Below, piece after piece: positions 20,549 through 29,913 of a DNA stretch of 64,000 nt. Source of the DNA: Paracoccus aeridis (GTDB taxonomy: Bacteria; Pseudomonadota; Alphaproteobacteria; Rhodobacterales; Rhodobacteraceae). The notes beneath the pieces are model-generated. The model worked only from the letters and a program-made list of their open reading frames with translations. It ran no database searches and was not told the DNA's origin. Each line of letters starts with the position of its first letter. The stretch's first letter is position 1. The position numbers and the translations under genes were made by a program. The stretch is taken from NCBI RefSeq assembly GCF_004923205.2, contig NZ_SELD02000010.1, positions 62,001-126,000 of the forward strand. The letters run 5' to 3'.

Positions 20549-20579
20549 AAAGCGACGGCGGCGGCTCACCGCCGCTTTT
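20549..20579 (+). terminator. Rho-independent terminator after the small-protein pair
   Basis: A perfect 7-bp GC stem (20558-20564 with 20569-20575), tetraloop CTCA, followed by TTTT at 20576-20579; an A-run and GCG upstream could extend the stem in an alternative fold. It stands 26 bases after the stop codon of the 96-residue protein. Confidence 0.75.
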
Positions 20580-20708
20580 GTGGCGGTGAACATGCATGGC
20601 GGTCGGCGTAGACCAGTTGCTGGCCGCACCGCTTACATGCGATTCCGGGACTAGCGGACGCTTGGCTATCTATGTCGTGAGGTCATGAAAAGCGGTTCCG
20701 ACGACGGC

Positions 20709-20739
20709 AAAAGCAAACGGCGTTACAGCCCTGTAACGC
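20709..20739 (-). terminator. probable terminator of the tRNA-Pro gene
   Basis: A perfect 9-bp inverted repeat (20720-20728 and 20731-20739, spacer CC) lies 14 bases beyond the tRNA 3' end on the minus strand, and is followed in that direction by a T-rich tract ending in TTTT (AAAA at 20709-20712 on the plus strand). Confidence 0.62.
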
Positions 20740-20753
20740 ATCTATCGCGATGG

Positions 20754-20827
20754 TCGGGGCGAGAGGATTCGAACCTCCGGCCTACGGTACCCAAAACCGT
20801 CGCGCTACCAGGCTGCGCCACGCCCCG
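20754..20827 (-). tRNA. tRNA-Pro (anticodon UGG)
   Basis: A 74-base cloverleaf on the minus strand. The acceptor stem is CGGGGCG/CGCCCCG with discriminator A, the D-arm has GCGC stems with the loop AGCCTGGTA, the anticodon stem is ACGGT/ACCGT with loop TTTGGGT (anticodon TGG), and the T-arm carries TTCGAAT. CCA is not encoded. UGG reads all or most proline codons when modified, so this is probably an essential gene. Confidence 0.96.
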
Positions 20828-20933
20828 AACGCCGGACTTGTAGCCGCAGCGCGGGGGCGGCGAAAGGGGCAACCTCGGGCGGCGGCGCGGTTTGTGGCGG
20901 CATTTCCGCCCGGAGATTGTGCGGCGTGTCCGC

Positions 20934-21455
20934 TCAGGGGCAGGGGGCCGCGGCCGTCGCTTGGGGCAGGCGCGGGTGGCGCAGGACGGCGCCGGTCCTG
21001 AGCCCCAGCCGCGCGGCTTCGCCCCCGCCGATCTCCAGCACCATCAGGCGGTCGGGATCAGGATCGCCGGGGGCCGCGCCGGGCAGGGGCGTCAGGTCCA
21101 GCGGGCGGGCGTCCGGGTGGATGTGACGCACGACGCCGGCCTCGTCCATGAACAGAATGTCCAGGGGGACGAGCGTGTTCTTCATCCAGAAGGATTGCGG
21201 GCGGGCCTCGTCGAACACGAACAGCATGCCGGTGCCGGGCTTCAGCGCCGGGCGGTTCATCAGCCCGGTCGCGCGCTCGGCCGGATCGTCCGCGATCTCG
21301 ACGGCGAACGGCACCTCGCGGGTGCCGACGATCAGCGTGGCGAGATGGTCGCGGCACACCGGCGCAGGAGCGGTCTGCGCCGATGCCGGCGCTGCGCCGG
21401 ACAGCAGCGCGGCGAGCGCCGCCGGCAGCGCCGTCCGCACGCGAAAGCGCTTCAA
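20934..21455 (-). CDS. DUF192 family exported protein
   Basis: A 173-residue protein with a signal peptide ending in APASAQ (about residue 27) and a DUF192 domain recognised by the segments ERATGLMNR, GTGMLFVFD, FWMKNTLVPLDILFMD and LEIGGGEAARLGLRTGAVL. The domain is widespread in bacteria but has no firmly assigned function. The start is a TTG at 21455 with AAGGT upstream, six bases behind the stop of the cold-shock-domain gene, so the two form an operon, an arrangement seen in other alphaproteobacteria. Confidence 0.9.
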   Translation of the reverse strand: MKRFRVRTALPAALAALLSGAAPASAQTAPAPVCRDHLATLIVGTREVPFAVEIADDPAERATGLMNRPALKPGTGMLFVFDEARPQSFWMKNTLVPLDILFMDEAGVVRHIHPDARPLDLTPLPGAAPGDPDPDRLMVLEIGGGEAARLGLRTGAVLRHPRLPQATAAAPCP

Positions 21456-21461
21456 TCGGTG

Positions 21462-22181
21462 CTACCTTCGCGCAAGCTGGGGAAAGCTCGCCGCCGCCCG
21501 CAACGGGTCCTGCCTTTCCTCAAGGGCGCGGTCGGGCACGCGGCGGTTCCAGTGATCGGGCAGGTTCAGGTCGTCGAGGTCGTCGCCGAGCAGGGTCTCG
21601 GGGCGGTAGGTGTGCGGCAGCAGCGGCTCCGCCAGGGGCGCGGCGGCGGCCGAATCCTCGGCGGCCCGGTCCCAGCTGAACATCTGCGCCGCCATCAGGC
21701 CACGCCGGCCCTCGACGACGCGCATGCCCACGGCTTCGCCCTGCACCAGGTCCGCGAAACCGGAATGGCGCACGACCTCGATGTGCAGGAACACGTCGTC
21801 GCGGCGGCCGAACACGTTGGCGAAGCCGAAGCCCTTGGCGCGATCGAACCACTTCACCCGCGCGGGCAGCGGCGGCAGGCGCATCAGGTCGTCGTGCGAG
21901 ATGTTGCACAGGTCGGCGATGGGGGCGGTGGAAACCTCGGACGCGGTGTCGATGCCGATGATGCGCGCCGCCTGCCGGCCGCGATCGGCGCTGATGGCGT
22001 CGACGACGATCCGCGTCCCCTCGGCGACCGAGCCCTGCCCGAACTTGCGCAGGACGTTGCCGTGGATCAGGACATACGCCCCTCCGGCGTCGTCCACCAG
22101 AAAGCCGAAGCCGCGATTCGCATCGAACCATTTGACGTAACCGGACACGCGCTGGGCGTGTTCCGACGTTTCTTCATGCAC
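21462..22181 (-). CDS. cold-shock protein with two CSD domains
   Basis: A 239-residue RNA/DNA-binding protein with two cold-shock domains. The first (about 12-75) has the RNP1-like segment VKWFDANRGFGFLV, the second (about 100-165) has VKWFDRAKGFGFANV and an RNP2-like DVFLHIEVV; the first domain's RNP2 counterpart is AYVLIHGNVL. An acidic/Pro-rich tail follows. The GTG at 22181 is chosen over an ATG at 22205 because the upstream residues are not conserved-looking and an AGGATGG lies before the GTG. A comparatively AT-rich leader of nearly 200 bases separates it from pdxH and probably holds its promoter. Confidence 0.88.
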   Translation of the reverse strand: MHEETSEHAQRVSGYVKWFDANRGFGFLVDDAGGAYVLIHGNVLRKFGQGSVAEGTRIVVDAISADRGRQAARIIGIDTASEVSTAPIADLCNISHDDLMRLPPLPARVKWFDRAKGFGFANVFGRRDDVFLHIEVVRHSGFADLVQGEAVGMRVVEGRRGLMAAQMFSWDRAAEDSAAAAPLAEPLLPHTYRPETLLGDDLDDLNLPDHWNRRVPDRALEERQDPLRAAASFPQLARR

Positions 22182-22376
22182 CCTGAGCCACCATCCTGCA
22201 ATCATCTGACAGACGGCACGTGATGAACCGAAAGTGAAGCTGGATCAAGTCACCTGCTCTTCCAACGTAGTTTACCTTAGGCGACTCTGCCAGTGGTTGT
22301 GTCAGAGATTGATCACCTCAGTTTGATCGCAGCCATATGTAACATTTATGCGACACCGCGTCGTCGGAGTTGATCT

Positions 22377-22976
22377 TCACGGGTTCAGCCGGTCGACGGT
22401 CCAGCCGTCGCCCGTGCGGGTCCAGCGGAATCGGTCGTGCAGGCGGAAGGCGCCGTCGGCCCAGAACTCGATCTGGGTGGGTGCGATGCGGAAGCCGCCC
22501 CAGAAGGGCGGGCGGTCCGGGTCGGGGCCGAGCCGGGCTTCGTGCGCCGCGACCTCGTCCAGCAGCGCCTGCCGGTTTTCCAGCGGGCGGCTCTGCCTGC
22601 TGGCCCAGGCGCCCACGCGGGATTGAAGCGGGCGGCTGCGATAATAGGCGTCCGCCACCGCTCCGTCCTCGCGCGTGACGGTGCCGCGGACCCGGATCTG
22701 CCGGCGCAGCGACTTCCAGTGCATCACGAAGGCGGCCTTGCCGGTGGCGGCGATCTGCGCGCCCTTGGCGCTGTCGTAGTTGGTGTAGAAGACGAAGGCC
22801 TCGGCCTCGATGTCCTTCAGAAGGACGATCCGCGCGTCGGGCATTCCGTCCGCGTCCACGGTCGCAAGCGCGATCGCGTTGGGATCGTTCGGCTCGGTCG
22901 CCGACGCTTCGGCCAGCCAGGCGCGCGCCAGCGCGAACGGATCGTCGCCTGCGAAGATGCCGTCGCGGTCGCTCAT
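22377..22976 (-). CDS. pdxH: pyridoxamine 5'-phosphate oxidase
   Basis: FMN enzyme that oxidises pyridoxine or pyridoxamine phosphate to PLP. The protein is 199 residues; family segments include [39 protein letters not shown], the [16 protein letters not shown] block and C-terminal [14 protein letters not shown] with RLHDRF. Length and motifs agree with PdxH. AAGGGCAGC precedes the ATG. It is divergent from fabI over 63 bases. Several PLP enzymes lie in this window, but no linkage is implied. Confidence 0.95.
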   Translation of the reverse strand: MSDRDGIFAGDDPFALARAWLAEASATEPNDPNAIALATVDADGMPDARIVLLKDIEAEAFVFYTNYDSAKGAQIAATGKAAFVMHWKSLRRQIRVRGTVTREDGAVADAYYRSRPLQSRVGAWASRQSRPLENRQALLDEVAAHEARLGPDPDRPPFWGGFRIAPTQIEFWADGAFRLHDRFRWTRTGDGWTVDRLNP

Positions 22977-23039
22977 GCTTGCTGCCCTTCCGGCTTTGTC
23001 CTAATCCTCACGCAAGGTTGAAAACGCGGGGAGAGTGCC

Positions 23040-23903
23040 ATGTCAAGCGATGCCGCGGGGGCGCAGGTGAACGGGGCCACGGCCGGGCTGATGGCAAGCA
23101 AGCGCGGGCTCGTCATGGGGCTTGCCAATGACAAGTCGATCGCCTGGGGCATTGCGCGGGCGCTCGCGGGGGCGGGGGCGCAGCTTGCGTTCTCGTACCA
23201 GGGAGAGGCGCTGAAGAAGCGCGTCGTGCCGCTGGCCGAGCAGCTGGGATCCTCGCTCGTCATCCCCTGCGACGTCGGCGACATGGAATCGGTCGACGAG
23301 TTGTTCGCGACGCTGGAACGCGAGTGGGGCACCCTCGACTTCGTGGTCCACGCGATCGGATTTTCCGACAAGGAGGAACTCCGCGGCCGCTACGCCGACA
23401 CCAGCCGCGAGAACTTCCTGATGACGATGGACATCTCGGTCTATTCGTTCACCGCCGTCACGCGGCGGGCGACGGCGATGATGCCGAACGGCGGCAGCCT
23501 GGTGACGCTGACCTATTACGGGGCCGAGCGGGTGATGCCGCACTACAACGTCATGGGCGTGGCCAAGGCCGCGCTGGAGGCGTCGGTCCGCTATCTCGCC
23601 GAGGATCTGGGCAAGGACCGCATCCGGGTCAACGCGATCAGCGCGGGGCCGATCAAGACGCTCGCCGCCTCGGGGATCGGCGACTTCCGCTACATCCTGA
23701 AATGGAACGAACTGAACTCGCCCCTGCGCCGCAACACCACGATCGAGGACGTGGGGAACTCGGCGCTCTACCTGCTGTCGGATCTCGGCTCGGGGGTGAC
23801 GGGGGAAACCCACCACGTCGATTCGGGCTACCACGTCGTCGGCATGAAGGCGGTGGACGCGCCCGACATCGACGCCACCGTGAACCGCAAGGCGGCCGAG
23901 TGA
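23040..23903 (+). CDS. fabI: enoyl-[acyl-carrier-protein] reductase (NADH), FabI type
   Basis: Catalyses the last step of each fatty-acid elongation cycle. A 287-residue short-chain dehydrogenase-like protein: nucleotide-binding GLANDKSIAWGIA, VHAIGFSDKEELRG, and the FabI active-site pair in YNVMGVAK (Tyr-x6-Lys) with the upstream tyrosine of TYYGAERV. The C-terminal GETHHVDSGYHVVGM is typical. GGGGAGAG precedes the ATG. It starts divergently from pdxH. FabI is the target of triclosan and isoniazid-like inhibitors; no resistance-type change can be judged by eye. Confidence 0.95.
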   Translation: MSSDAAGAQVNGATAGLMASKRGLVMGLANDKSIAWGIARALAGAGAQLAFSYQGEALKKRVVPLAEQLGSSLVIPCDVGDMESVDELFATLEREWGTLDFVVHAIGFSDKEELRGRYADTSRENFLMTMDISVYSFTAVTRRATAMMPNGGSLVTLTYYGAERVMPHYNVMGVAKAALEASVRYLAEDLGKDRIRVNAISAGPIKTLAASGIGDFRYILKWNELNSPLRRNTTIEDVGNSALYLLSDLGSGVTGETHHVDSGYHVVGMKAVDAPDIDATVNRKAAE

Positions 23904-23934
23904 TGACCGCCCCTGCCGGCCTTCCGGCGGTCGG

Positions 23935-24573
23935 GTGATGGACGGGGTTTCCGCGGCGCTGGGCGCGGGCATCACGGCGGGGCAGCTTTCACTGTTCGTG
24001 GGGACGATGGCGCTTGCCATCCTGTCGCCCGGCCCCGCGATCATCGCGGCGAGCCGGTCCGCCGCATCGCGCGGGCGCCACGCCTCGATGCCCTACGCGA
24101 TGGGACTGGCGTTCGGCGCATCGCTCTGGTGCGCGTTCGCGCTGTTCGGGCTGACCATCGCGTTCCGGAACTTCCCATCGCTCTATACCGCGTTCAAGGT
24201 CGCGGGCGGCGCCTACCTGGTCTGGATCGCCGTCCAGATGGTCCGCCACGCGGCCGACCCCCTCGCGATGGAGGGCGAGACGGTCGCCGGCCCGGGCTTC
24301 GCTCAGGGCATGGCGCTGAACCTGTCGAACCCCAAGCCCGCCCTGTTCTACGCCGGCGTCATCATGTCGATCTTCCCCGCGCTCCACGGCCCGTCGGCCG
24401 GGATGATCTATGCCGTCGCGCTGTCGGTCGAGGTGACGTTCTACGCCGTCGTCACCTTCCTGATGGCGACCGCGCCGGTGCGCCGCGGCTACGGCCTTGC
24501 CAGGACGTGGATCGACAGGGTCGCGGGCGGGCTGATCGGTGTGCTAGGACTGTCGCTCATCATCCGCCATTGA
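23935..24573 (+). CDS. LysE-family amino acid exporter
   Basis: A 212-residue membrane protein of the LysE/RhtB type with about six hydrophobic segments. The N-terminal segment with LAILSPGPAII and the SRSAASRGRHASMPYAMG loop is the family signature; NLSNPKPALFY in the middle is also typical. Members export basic amino acids, homoserine, threonine or related compounds; the substrate here is unknown. The GTG at 23935 is immediately followed by an ATG at 23938, either of which could be the start. It is 31 bases after fabI and may be cotranscribed with it. Confidence 0.87.
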   Translation: MMDGVSAALGAGITAGQLSLFVGTMALAILSPGPAIIAASRSAASRGRHASMPYAMGLAFGASLWCAFALFGLTIAFRNFPSLYTAFKVAGGAYLVWIAVQMVRHAADPLAMEGETVAGPGFAQGMALNLSNPKPALFYAGVIMSIFPALHGPSAGMIYAVALSVEVTFYAVVTFLMATAPVRRGYGLARTWIDRVAGGLIGVLGLSLIIRH

Positions 24574-24612
24574 CCACGCCATCGACCACGCTTCACGAGA
24601 CCGAGGATCCGC

Positions 24613-25134
24613 ATGTCCCGCGCCAACATGACCGACCGCCTGCCGCACGAACGGGGTTTCCACGTCAGCTGGGACCAGCTGCACCGCGACGCGCGCGCGC
24701 TCGCCTGGCGGCTTCAGGACACCGCGCCCGAGGGCGGGGGCGACTGGCGCGCGGTCGTGGCGATCACGCGCGGTGGCATGGTTCCGGCGATGATCGTGGC
24801 GCGGGAGCTGGACATCCGCATCGTCGACACGATCAGCGTCAAGTCCTATCTCAAGGGCGAGCAGGGCGACATGGCGGTGCTGAAATCGCCCGACGCCGGG
24901 CTGATGGGCGATGGCGAGGGCGTGCTGATCGTCGATGACCTCGTGGACAGCGGCCGCACGCTGGAACTGGTTCGCAAGATGTATCCCAAGGCGCATTTCG
25001 CCACAATCTACGCCAAGCCCAAGGGCCAGCCGATGGTCCAGACCTACATCACCGAGGTGAGCCAGGACACGTGGATCTTCTTCCCGTGGGACCTCGCGCT
25101 GCAATATGTCGAGCCCTACCGCGGCAGCGACTGA
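24613..25134 (+). CDS. gpt: xanthine(-guanine) phosphoribosyltransferase
   Basis: Purine salvage enzyme that transfers phosphoribose from PRPP to xanthine, guanine or hypoxanthine. The protein is 173 residues with the PRPP loop [15 protein letters not shown], the [11 protein letters not shown] segment and the C-terminal WIFFPWD, which matches the Gpt subfamily rather than adenine or hypoxanthine enzymes. GAGGATCC precedes the ATG; a later ATG at 24628 is possible. It lies 39 bases behind the exporter gene. Confidence 0.9.
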   Translation: MSRANMTDRLPHERGFHVSWDQLHRDARALAWRLQDTAPEGGGDWRAVVAITRGGMVPAMIVARELDIRIVDTISVKSYLKGEQGDMAVLKSPDAGLMGDGEGVLIVDDLVDSGRTLELVRKMYPKAHFATIYAKPKGQPMVQTYITEVSQDTWIFFPWDLALQYVEPYRGSD

Positions 25135-25227
25135 GGGGCTGCACCCGCGCGGGAACGGGGCGGTAGCCGCGCGCGTTCACTGCCACGGCTCCGGGCCCCG
25201 GACGCCGATCCTCATGCTTGGGACGAC

Positions 25228-26766
25228 ATGACCGACCTGACTTTCGCGCCGGGACACAACGTCTGGCGCCATGCCCGGGCTGACCGGTTCACGCTCATCG
25301 TCGACGCGGCCGACTACTTCGTCGCGCTGCGCCGGGCGATGATCGAGGCGCGCGACCAGGTGCTGATGATCGGCTGGGATTTCGACTTCGAGATCGAGAT
25401 GCTGCCGGGGCAGAGCGACGGGGACGGCCTTGCTCCCGACGGGCTTCCCAACCGCGTGGGCCCGTTCATTGAGGCGCTGGTCGACCGCTCGCCGCGGCTC
25501 GACATCTACCTTCTGAAGTGGAGCGGCGGCGTCCTGATCGCGCCCGCGCGGATCATCCCGGGGCTGCGCGTCAAGCTGCTGAGCCCGAGCCAGATCCACC
25601 TTGGCCTGGACGGCCGCCACCCGGTCGGGGCGTGCCACCACCAGAAGATCGTGGTCGTGGACGACTCGCTCGCCTTCTGCGGCGGGATCGACGTGACCGA
25701 CGGGCGCTGGGACACGCGCGAGCATCGGCCGGGGGACCAGCGGCGCAGGCTGAAGTCGGGCGAGATCGCGCAGCCCTGGCACGACGCCTCCGCCATGTTC
25801 GACGGCCCCGCGGTCCGCGACCTGGGCGATCTTGCCCGCGCGCGCTGGCTTCGCGCCACCGACGAAGAACTGGCGCCGCCCCGCGCCGACACCCGCGACA
25901 TGTGGCTGCAGGGCTTCGCGCCGGACTTCGAGAACGTCAGGATCGGGATTTCCCGGACCGAGGCGCCGGACCGCGACACGGTTCCGGTCGTCGAGATCGA
26001 GACGATGTATCTCGACGCGATCCGGTCCGCGAAGCGCAGCATCTACATCGAATCGCAGTACTTCTCGTCCGGCAGCATCGCCCGCGCCATCGCCGCGCGG
26101 CTGAGGGAGCGGGACGGGCCCGAGGTCGTCGTCATCAACCCGCGCGCGGCGCAGGGTGCGATCGAGGACATGGCGATGCACGTGCCGCGCAGCCGCATCA
26201 TCCGGCAGATGGTGCGCCACGACCGCCACCGCCGCTTTCGCATCCTCTACCCCGTGAACGCTGCGGGCGAGCCGATCTACATCCACGCCAAGGTGATGAT
26301 CGTGGACGACACCATGCTGCGGGTCGGGTCCAGCAACATCGACCGTCGCTCGATGGGGTTCGACAGCGAGCTGGACGTGACGCTGATCGCATCCACCCCC
26401 GCGCACCGCGACTGCATCCGCCGCCTCCGCGCCTCGCTTCTGGCCGAGCATCTGGGCCGGCCCGAGGACCAGGTCGCGCGCGTCATCGAGAAGCGGGGCA
26501 TGCTTGCCGCGATCCGGACGTTCAATCACCGGCGCCGTCGCGGGCTTCGCAAGGTGCCGCGCAGGCGGGCGGGGGTCTTCGCCCGCTGGCTGGCCGACAC
26601 CCGCATCTTCGACCCGCGCTACGACCGCGGGGCCCCGCGCCGGACCGGGTTCACGGGCCGCCACCTGACGATCGGCGCGGCGGCGGTGGGGCTGGGCGTC
26701 CTGGCCTGGCGGCGGCGGTCCGGGAAAGCGCCCGGTTCCTCCCCGACCGACCGGCGGGGCCATTGA
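25228..26766 (+). CDS. phospholipase D / cardiolipin synthase-like protein
   Basis: A 512-residue member of the PLD superfamily with two catalytic HKD motifs: HHQKIVVVDD near residue 138 and HAKVMIVDD near 353, each followed by the expected Gly-Gly or Gly-Ser and Asn/Asp elements (GSSNIDRRSMGFDSE). There is no N-terminal membrane segment, unlike typical bacterial cardiolipin synthases, but a hydrophobic stretch near the C terminus (TIGAAAVGLGVLAW) could anchor it. It probably hydrolyses or transfers phosphatidyl groups; the true substrate is unknown. The cobalamin riboswitch begins about 30 bases after its stop. Confidence 0.85.
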   Translation: MTDLTFAPGHNVWRHARADRFTLIVDAADYFVALRRAMIEARDQVLMIGWDFDFEIEMLPGQSDGDGLAPDGLPNRVGPFIEALVDRSPRLDIYLLKWSGGVLIAPARIIPGLRVKLLSPSQIHLGLDGRHPVGACHHQKIVVVDDSLAFCGGIDVTDGRWDTREHRPGDQRRRLKSGEIAQPWHDASAMFDGPAVRDLGDLARARWLRATDEELAPPRADTRDMWLQGFAPDFENVRIGISRTEAPDRDTVPVVEIETMYLDAIRSAKRSIYIESQYFSSGSIARAIAARLRERDGPEVVVINPRAAQGAIEDMAMHVPRSRIIRQMVRHDRHRRFRILYPVNAAGEPIYIHAKVMIVDDTMLRVGSSNIDRRSMGFDSELDVTLIASTPAHRDCIRRLRASLLAEHLGRPEDQVARVIEKRGMLAAIRTFNHRRRRGLRKVPRRRAGVFARWLADTRIFDPRYDRGAPRRTGFTGRHLTIGAAAVGLGVLAWRRRSGKAPGSSPTDRRGH

Positions 26767-26797
26767 CCGCCCGCCACTCGCACGGATATGTGAGCGC

Positions 26798-26985
26798 GTC
26801 CGAGTTCCGGGACTGCCCCGGATGAAAAGGGAACGCGCAACGGCCCGACGCCCGTCCGGCCCGATCCGCGGCTGCCCCCGCAACTGTAAGCGGTGAGCGG
26901 CGTCGACATGCCACTGGGGGCCGCGCGCGCGGACCTGGGAAGGCCGGCGCCGCGCTGATCCGCCAGCCAGGAGACCTGCTTGGAC
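26798..26985 (+). promoter_or_regulatory. cobalamin (B12) riboswitch
   Basis: All hallmark blocks of the Cobalamin (adenosylcobalamin-type) riboswitch appear in order: GATGAAAAGGGAAC (26821-26834), the core GCTGCCCCCGCAACTGTAA (26871-26889), ATGCCACTGGGGG (26908-26920), GGGAAGGC (26938-26945) and the B12 box AGCCAGGAGACCTGC (26965-26979). Paired regions are GC rich. It lies 158 bases before the TonB-dependent receptor gene, so cobalamin should repress the uptake operon. The exact ends are approximate. Confidence 0.95.
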
Positions 26986-27143
26986 GCCACCCTTTCCGCG
27001 GCGCGGGGCGCGCCGGGGAAGCGGCATGCCGCAGCGGTGACTTCACTGTCTGCGGGCCCGCCGAGCATCCCCCCTGCGCGCGTTCCCCGGACCAAGGCCA
27101 ACCGGCGGGCGACGATCCGCCACGCACCGCAAGGAACCGGGAC
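26986..27143 (+). promoter_or_regulatory. expression platform / leader between riboswitch and btuB
   Basis: 158 untranslated bases. No T-run terminator is visible, so control is more likely by hiding the ribosome site (CAAGGAACC, just before the ATG at 27144) than by transcription termination; this is an inference from the absence of a terminator. Confidence 0.45.
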
Positions 27144-29051
27144 ATGACCTCGCGCACGACCCCCACGCCGACCAGACGCCTTCGCCTGTGCCGCATCGCC
27201 CTTGCGATCGGTGCCGCGATGCCCGCCGCCGCGCTGGCGCAGGAATCAGCAAGCCCCCTCGTGCCCGACGCGATCACGCTGGACCCGGTTGTCCTGTCGG
27301 CCGGGTTCTCGCCGCTCGAGAGCCTGTCCTACGGCCGCGCCTCGACCACGCTTCAGGGCGAGGACCTGCGCGAGCGCGGGATCCTGTCGGTCCGCGACGC
27401 GCTCCGCACCGTGCCGGGCATCGCCGTCACCGCGACCGGCCCCGGCTTCACCGAGATCCGCACCCGCGGGGCCGAGGCGAACCACACCATGATCCTGATC
27501 GACGGGATCGAGGCGGGCGCGGGCGACGGGCAGTACATCCTGTCCGGCCTCGACACCGCCACTGTCGAGCGGATCGAGGTGCTGCGCGGCCCGCAGTCGG
27601 TCTTCTACGGCGCGAGCGCCGCCGCCGGCGTCATCAACATCATCACCGAACGCCGGGGGCAGGGCACCCGCGCCGGGTTCGAGGTCGGGAACGGCGCCGC
27701 GACGTGGCTGTCAACGGGCATCTCGGGCGAGCGCGGGCGGCTGTCCTTCAGCGGATCGGCCCGCCACGACCGCGGCTTCGACGTGTCCGGCGACGGCGGT
27801 GAGGACGATGCGATCCGCCGCAACAGCGCGACGCTGTCGGGCGACCTGAACGTGACCCCCGACACGACGCTGGGCTTCAGCGTGCGCCGCGCCGACGAGC
27901 ACTACAACTACGATGCCACGGCGTTTCCCGCCGCGGATGCGGCCGGATATGTCGTGGACAGCGACGACTACGCGGACCGCGACGAGCTGGGCGCGGAAAT
28001 CTTTGCCCAGGCGACCACCTTCGACGGCCGCATGGCCAGCCGCCTGAGCTGGGAGGAGACGCGCCTCGATTTGAGCCAGAACGGCGCAGATGCGACCGAG
28101 GCGAAAACCCGCGCCCTGCGCTGGCGCGGCATCGTCGGGATCGACGGCACCGCCGCGGACGCCACCCGGACGCTCGCCCTCGCGCTGGACCGGCGGAAGG
28201 ACGAAAACAGCCTGTCGCACGACAACGAGCGCCGCAACACCTCGGCCGCTATCGAATACCGCGCGGCGCTGGCGAACGGCGTGGACCTGCAGTTCGGCCT
28301 GCGCCACGACGACAACGACGTGTTCGGGTCGAAGACGAGCTACGCCCTCGCCGGGTCGTGGCGCGCCCCCGGGACGCCGTGGCGGCTGCATGCCTCGGCC
28401 GGCACCGGTATCGTCAACCCAGACTACTTCGAGCTGCTGGGCGGCTTCGGCTATGTCGGCAACCCGAACCTGGAACCCGAGGAGAACCGCGCCTTCGACA
28501 TCGGCGTCGAGGCGACGCTGGCGGGCGGGCGCGGCAGGATCGACCTCACCTACTTCAACGAGCGGCTGAAGAACGAGATCACCTTCTCGGGCGCAGCCCT
28601 GCCGGACGGGACCAACTTCTTCAACGAGGACGGCACCAGCACCCGCGAGGGGGTGGAGATCGCGGGCAGCTACGACGCGACCGGCGCCGTGTCCCTGGGC
28701 GCGACCTACACCTATCTGGAAGCGTTCAACGCCGACGGCACGGTCGAGGCGCGCCGGCCGCAGCACAAGCTGGCGCTGAACGCGACGGCGCGGCTGCTGG
28801 ACGGTCGCGCGACGGTCTCGGGCGACGTGCTGCACGTCCGCGACAGCTACGACCAGACGTTCTTCGGCAGCTACGGCGTCGAGGAACTGCCCGACTACAC
28901 GGTCGTCAACATCGCCGGCACCTACGACCTGAACGACCGCGCCCGCGTGACCGCCCGGGTCGAGAACCTGTTCGACGAGGACTATTCCAGCTCGTGGGGC
29001 TACGCGAACCAGGGTCGGGCGGGCTGGATCGGGCTCGAATCGCGGTGGTGA
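27144..29051 (+). CDS. btuB: TonB-dependent cobalamin receptor (BtuB-like)
   Basis: Outer-membrane receptor for vitamin B12. The protein has 635 residues: a signal peptide ending at AALAQ (about residue 33), a TonB-box-like stretch (TLDPVVLSAG), a plug domain with ALRTVPGIAV, IRTRGAEANHTMILIDG and ERIEVLRGPQSVFYGASAAAGVINIIT, then a 22-strand-type barrel ending in GLESRW with a C-terminal aromatic residue as expected for barrel assembly. The size is that of BtuB. The riboswitch in front and the ABC importer behind make cobalamin the likely ligand rather than a siderophore. Confidence 0.92.
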   Translation: MTSRTTPTPTRRLRLCRIALAIGAAMPAAALAQESASPLVPDAITLDPVVLSAGFSPLESLSYGRASTTLQGEDLRERGILSVRDALRTVPGIAVTATGPGFTEIRTRGAEANHTMILIDGIEAGAGDGQYILSGLDTATVERIEVLRGPQSVFYGASAAAGVINIITERRGQGTRAGFEVGNGAATWLSTGISGERGRLSFSGSARHDRGFDVSGDGGEDDAIRRNSATLSGDLNVTPDTTLGFSVRRADEHYNYDATAFPAADAAGYVVDSDDYADRDELGAEIFAQATTFDGRMASRLSWEETRLDLSQNGADATEAKTRALRWRGIVGIDGTAADATRTLALALDRRKDENSLSHDNERRNTSAAIEYRAALANGVDLQFGLRHDDNDVFGSKTSYALAGSWRAPGTPWRLHASAGTGIVNPDYFELLGGFGYVGNPNLEPEENRAFDIGVEATLAGGRGRIDLTYFNERLKNEITFSGAALPDGTNFFNEDGTSTREGVEIAGSYDATGAVSLGATYTYLEAFNADGTVEARRPQHKLALNATARLLDGRATVSGDVLHVRDSYDQTFFGSYGVEELPDYTVVNIAGTYDLNDRARVTARVENLFDEDYSSSWGYANQGRAGWIGLESRW

Positions 29052-29052
29052 G

Positions 29053-29913
29053 ATGCTGATCCGCTGGGCCTTCGCCGCCGCCGTCGCGCTCGCGCCCCTC
29101 GGCGCGGCGGCGGGCGCAGCGGCGGGCGCGGAGGTGCCCCGGCGGGTGGTGTCGATCAATCTCTGCACCGACCAGCTGGCCATGGCGCTTGCCGCGCCGG
29201 GGCAGCTGCTGTCCGTGTCCGCGCTGGCCCATGACCCGCGCACGTCGCTGATGGCGGAGCAAGCGGGCGACTTCCCCGCCAATCACGGCCGGGCCGAGGA
29301 GATCTATCTCATGCGGCCGGACCTGGTGCTCGCCAGCACCTTCACCACCCCCGCGACCCTGTCGATGCTGCGACGGCTGAACGTGCCGGTCGTGACGTTC
29401 GAGCCGGAAGTCTCGCTCGACGGCATCACCGCGTCGATCCTGCAGATGGGCGACGCGCTGGGCCGGGCGGATCAGGCGGCCGCGATGGCACGGGACTTCC
29501 GGCGCGACCTCGCGGCGTTGCGGCGGGCGGCGGGCGACGATGCGCCCGTGGCGGCGACCTGGGCCGCGAACGGCTACATGACCGGCACCCGGACGCTGTC
29601 GTCCGACGTGCTGCGCGCGGCGGGGTTCTCGCTTCTCGCCGAGCGGCTGGGGCTCGAGGTCGGCGCGATGATCCCGCTTGAGCTTCTGCTCATGGCCGAT
29701 CCCGACGCGGTCGTCGTCGGCCCGTCCGGCAGCGCCCCCGCGCGGGCCGACGACGTGGTCCACCACCCCGCGCTCGCCCGGTCGGGGGCCGAGCGGATCG
29801 AGGTCGACGACCGCGAATGGATCTGCGGCCTGCCCGCCGTGCTGGACCTCGCGCGCGAACTAGGCAGCACCCGCGCCCGCCTGTCCGGCCAGACCGGGGA
29901 GCCGTCGCGGTGA
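29053..29913 (+). CDS. btuF: periplasmic cobalamin-binding protein (BtuF-like)
   Basis: Solute-binding protein of the helical-backbone (cluster A-II, FecB/BtuF) type, 286 residues. A cleavable signal (about 1-27) is followed by RVVSINLCTDQLAMAL, the RAEEIYLMRPDLVLAS segment and the C-terminal lobe with SGAERIEVDDREWICGLPAVL. It starts one base after the receptor stop codon and its own stop overlaps the permease start (GTGA). It would deliver cobalamin from the periplasm to the BtuCD-like importer. Iron-siderophore binding is the alternative, less likely given the riboswitch. Confidence 0.87.
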   Translation: MLIRWAFAAAVALAPLGAAAGAAAGAEVPRRVVSINLCTDQLAMALAAPGQLLSVSALAHDPRTSLMAEQAGDFPANHGRAEEIYLMRPDLVLASTFTTPATLSMLRRLNVPVVTFEPEVSLDGITASILQMGDALGRADQAAAMARDFRRDLAALRRAAGDDAPVAATWAANGYMTGTRTLSSDVLRAAGFSLLAERLGLEVGAMIPLELLLMADPDAVVVGPSGSAPARADDVVHHPALARSGAERIEVDDREWICGLPAVLDLARELGSTRARLSGQTGEPSR

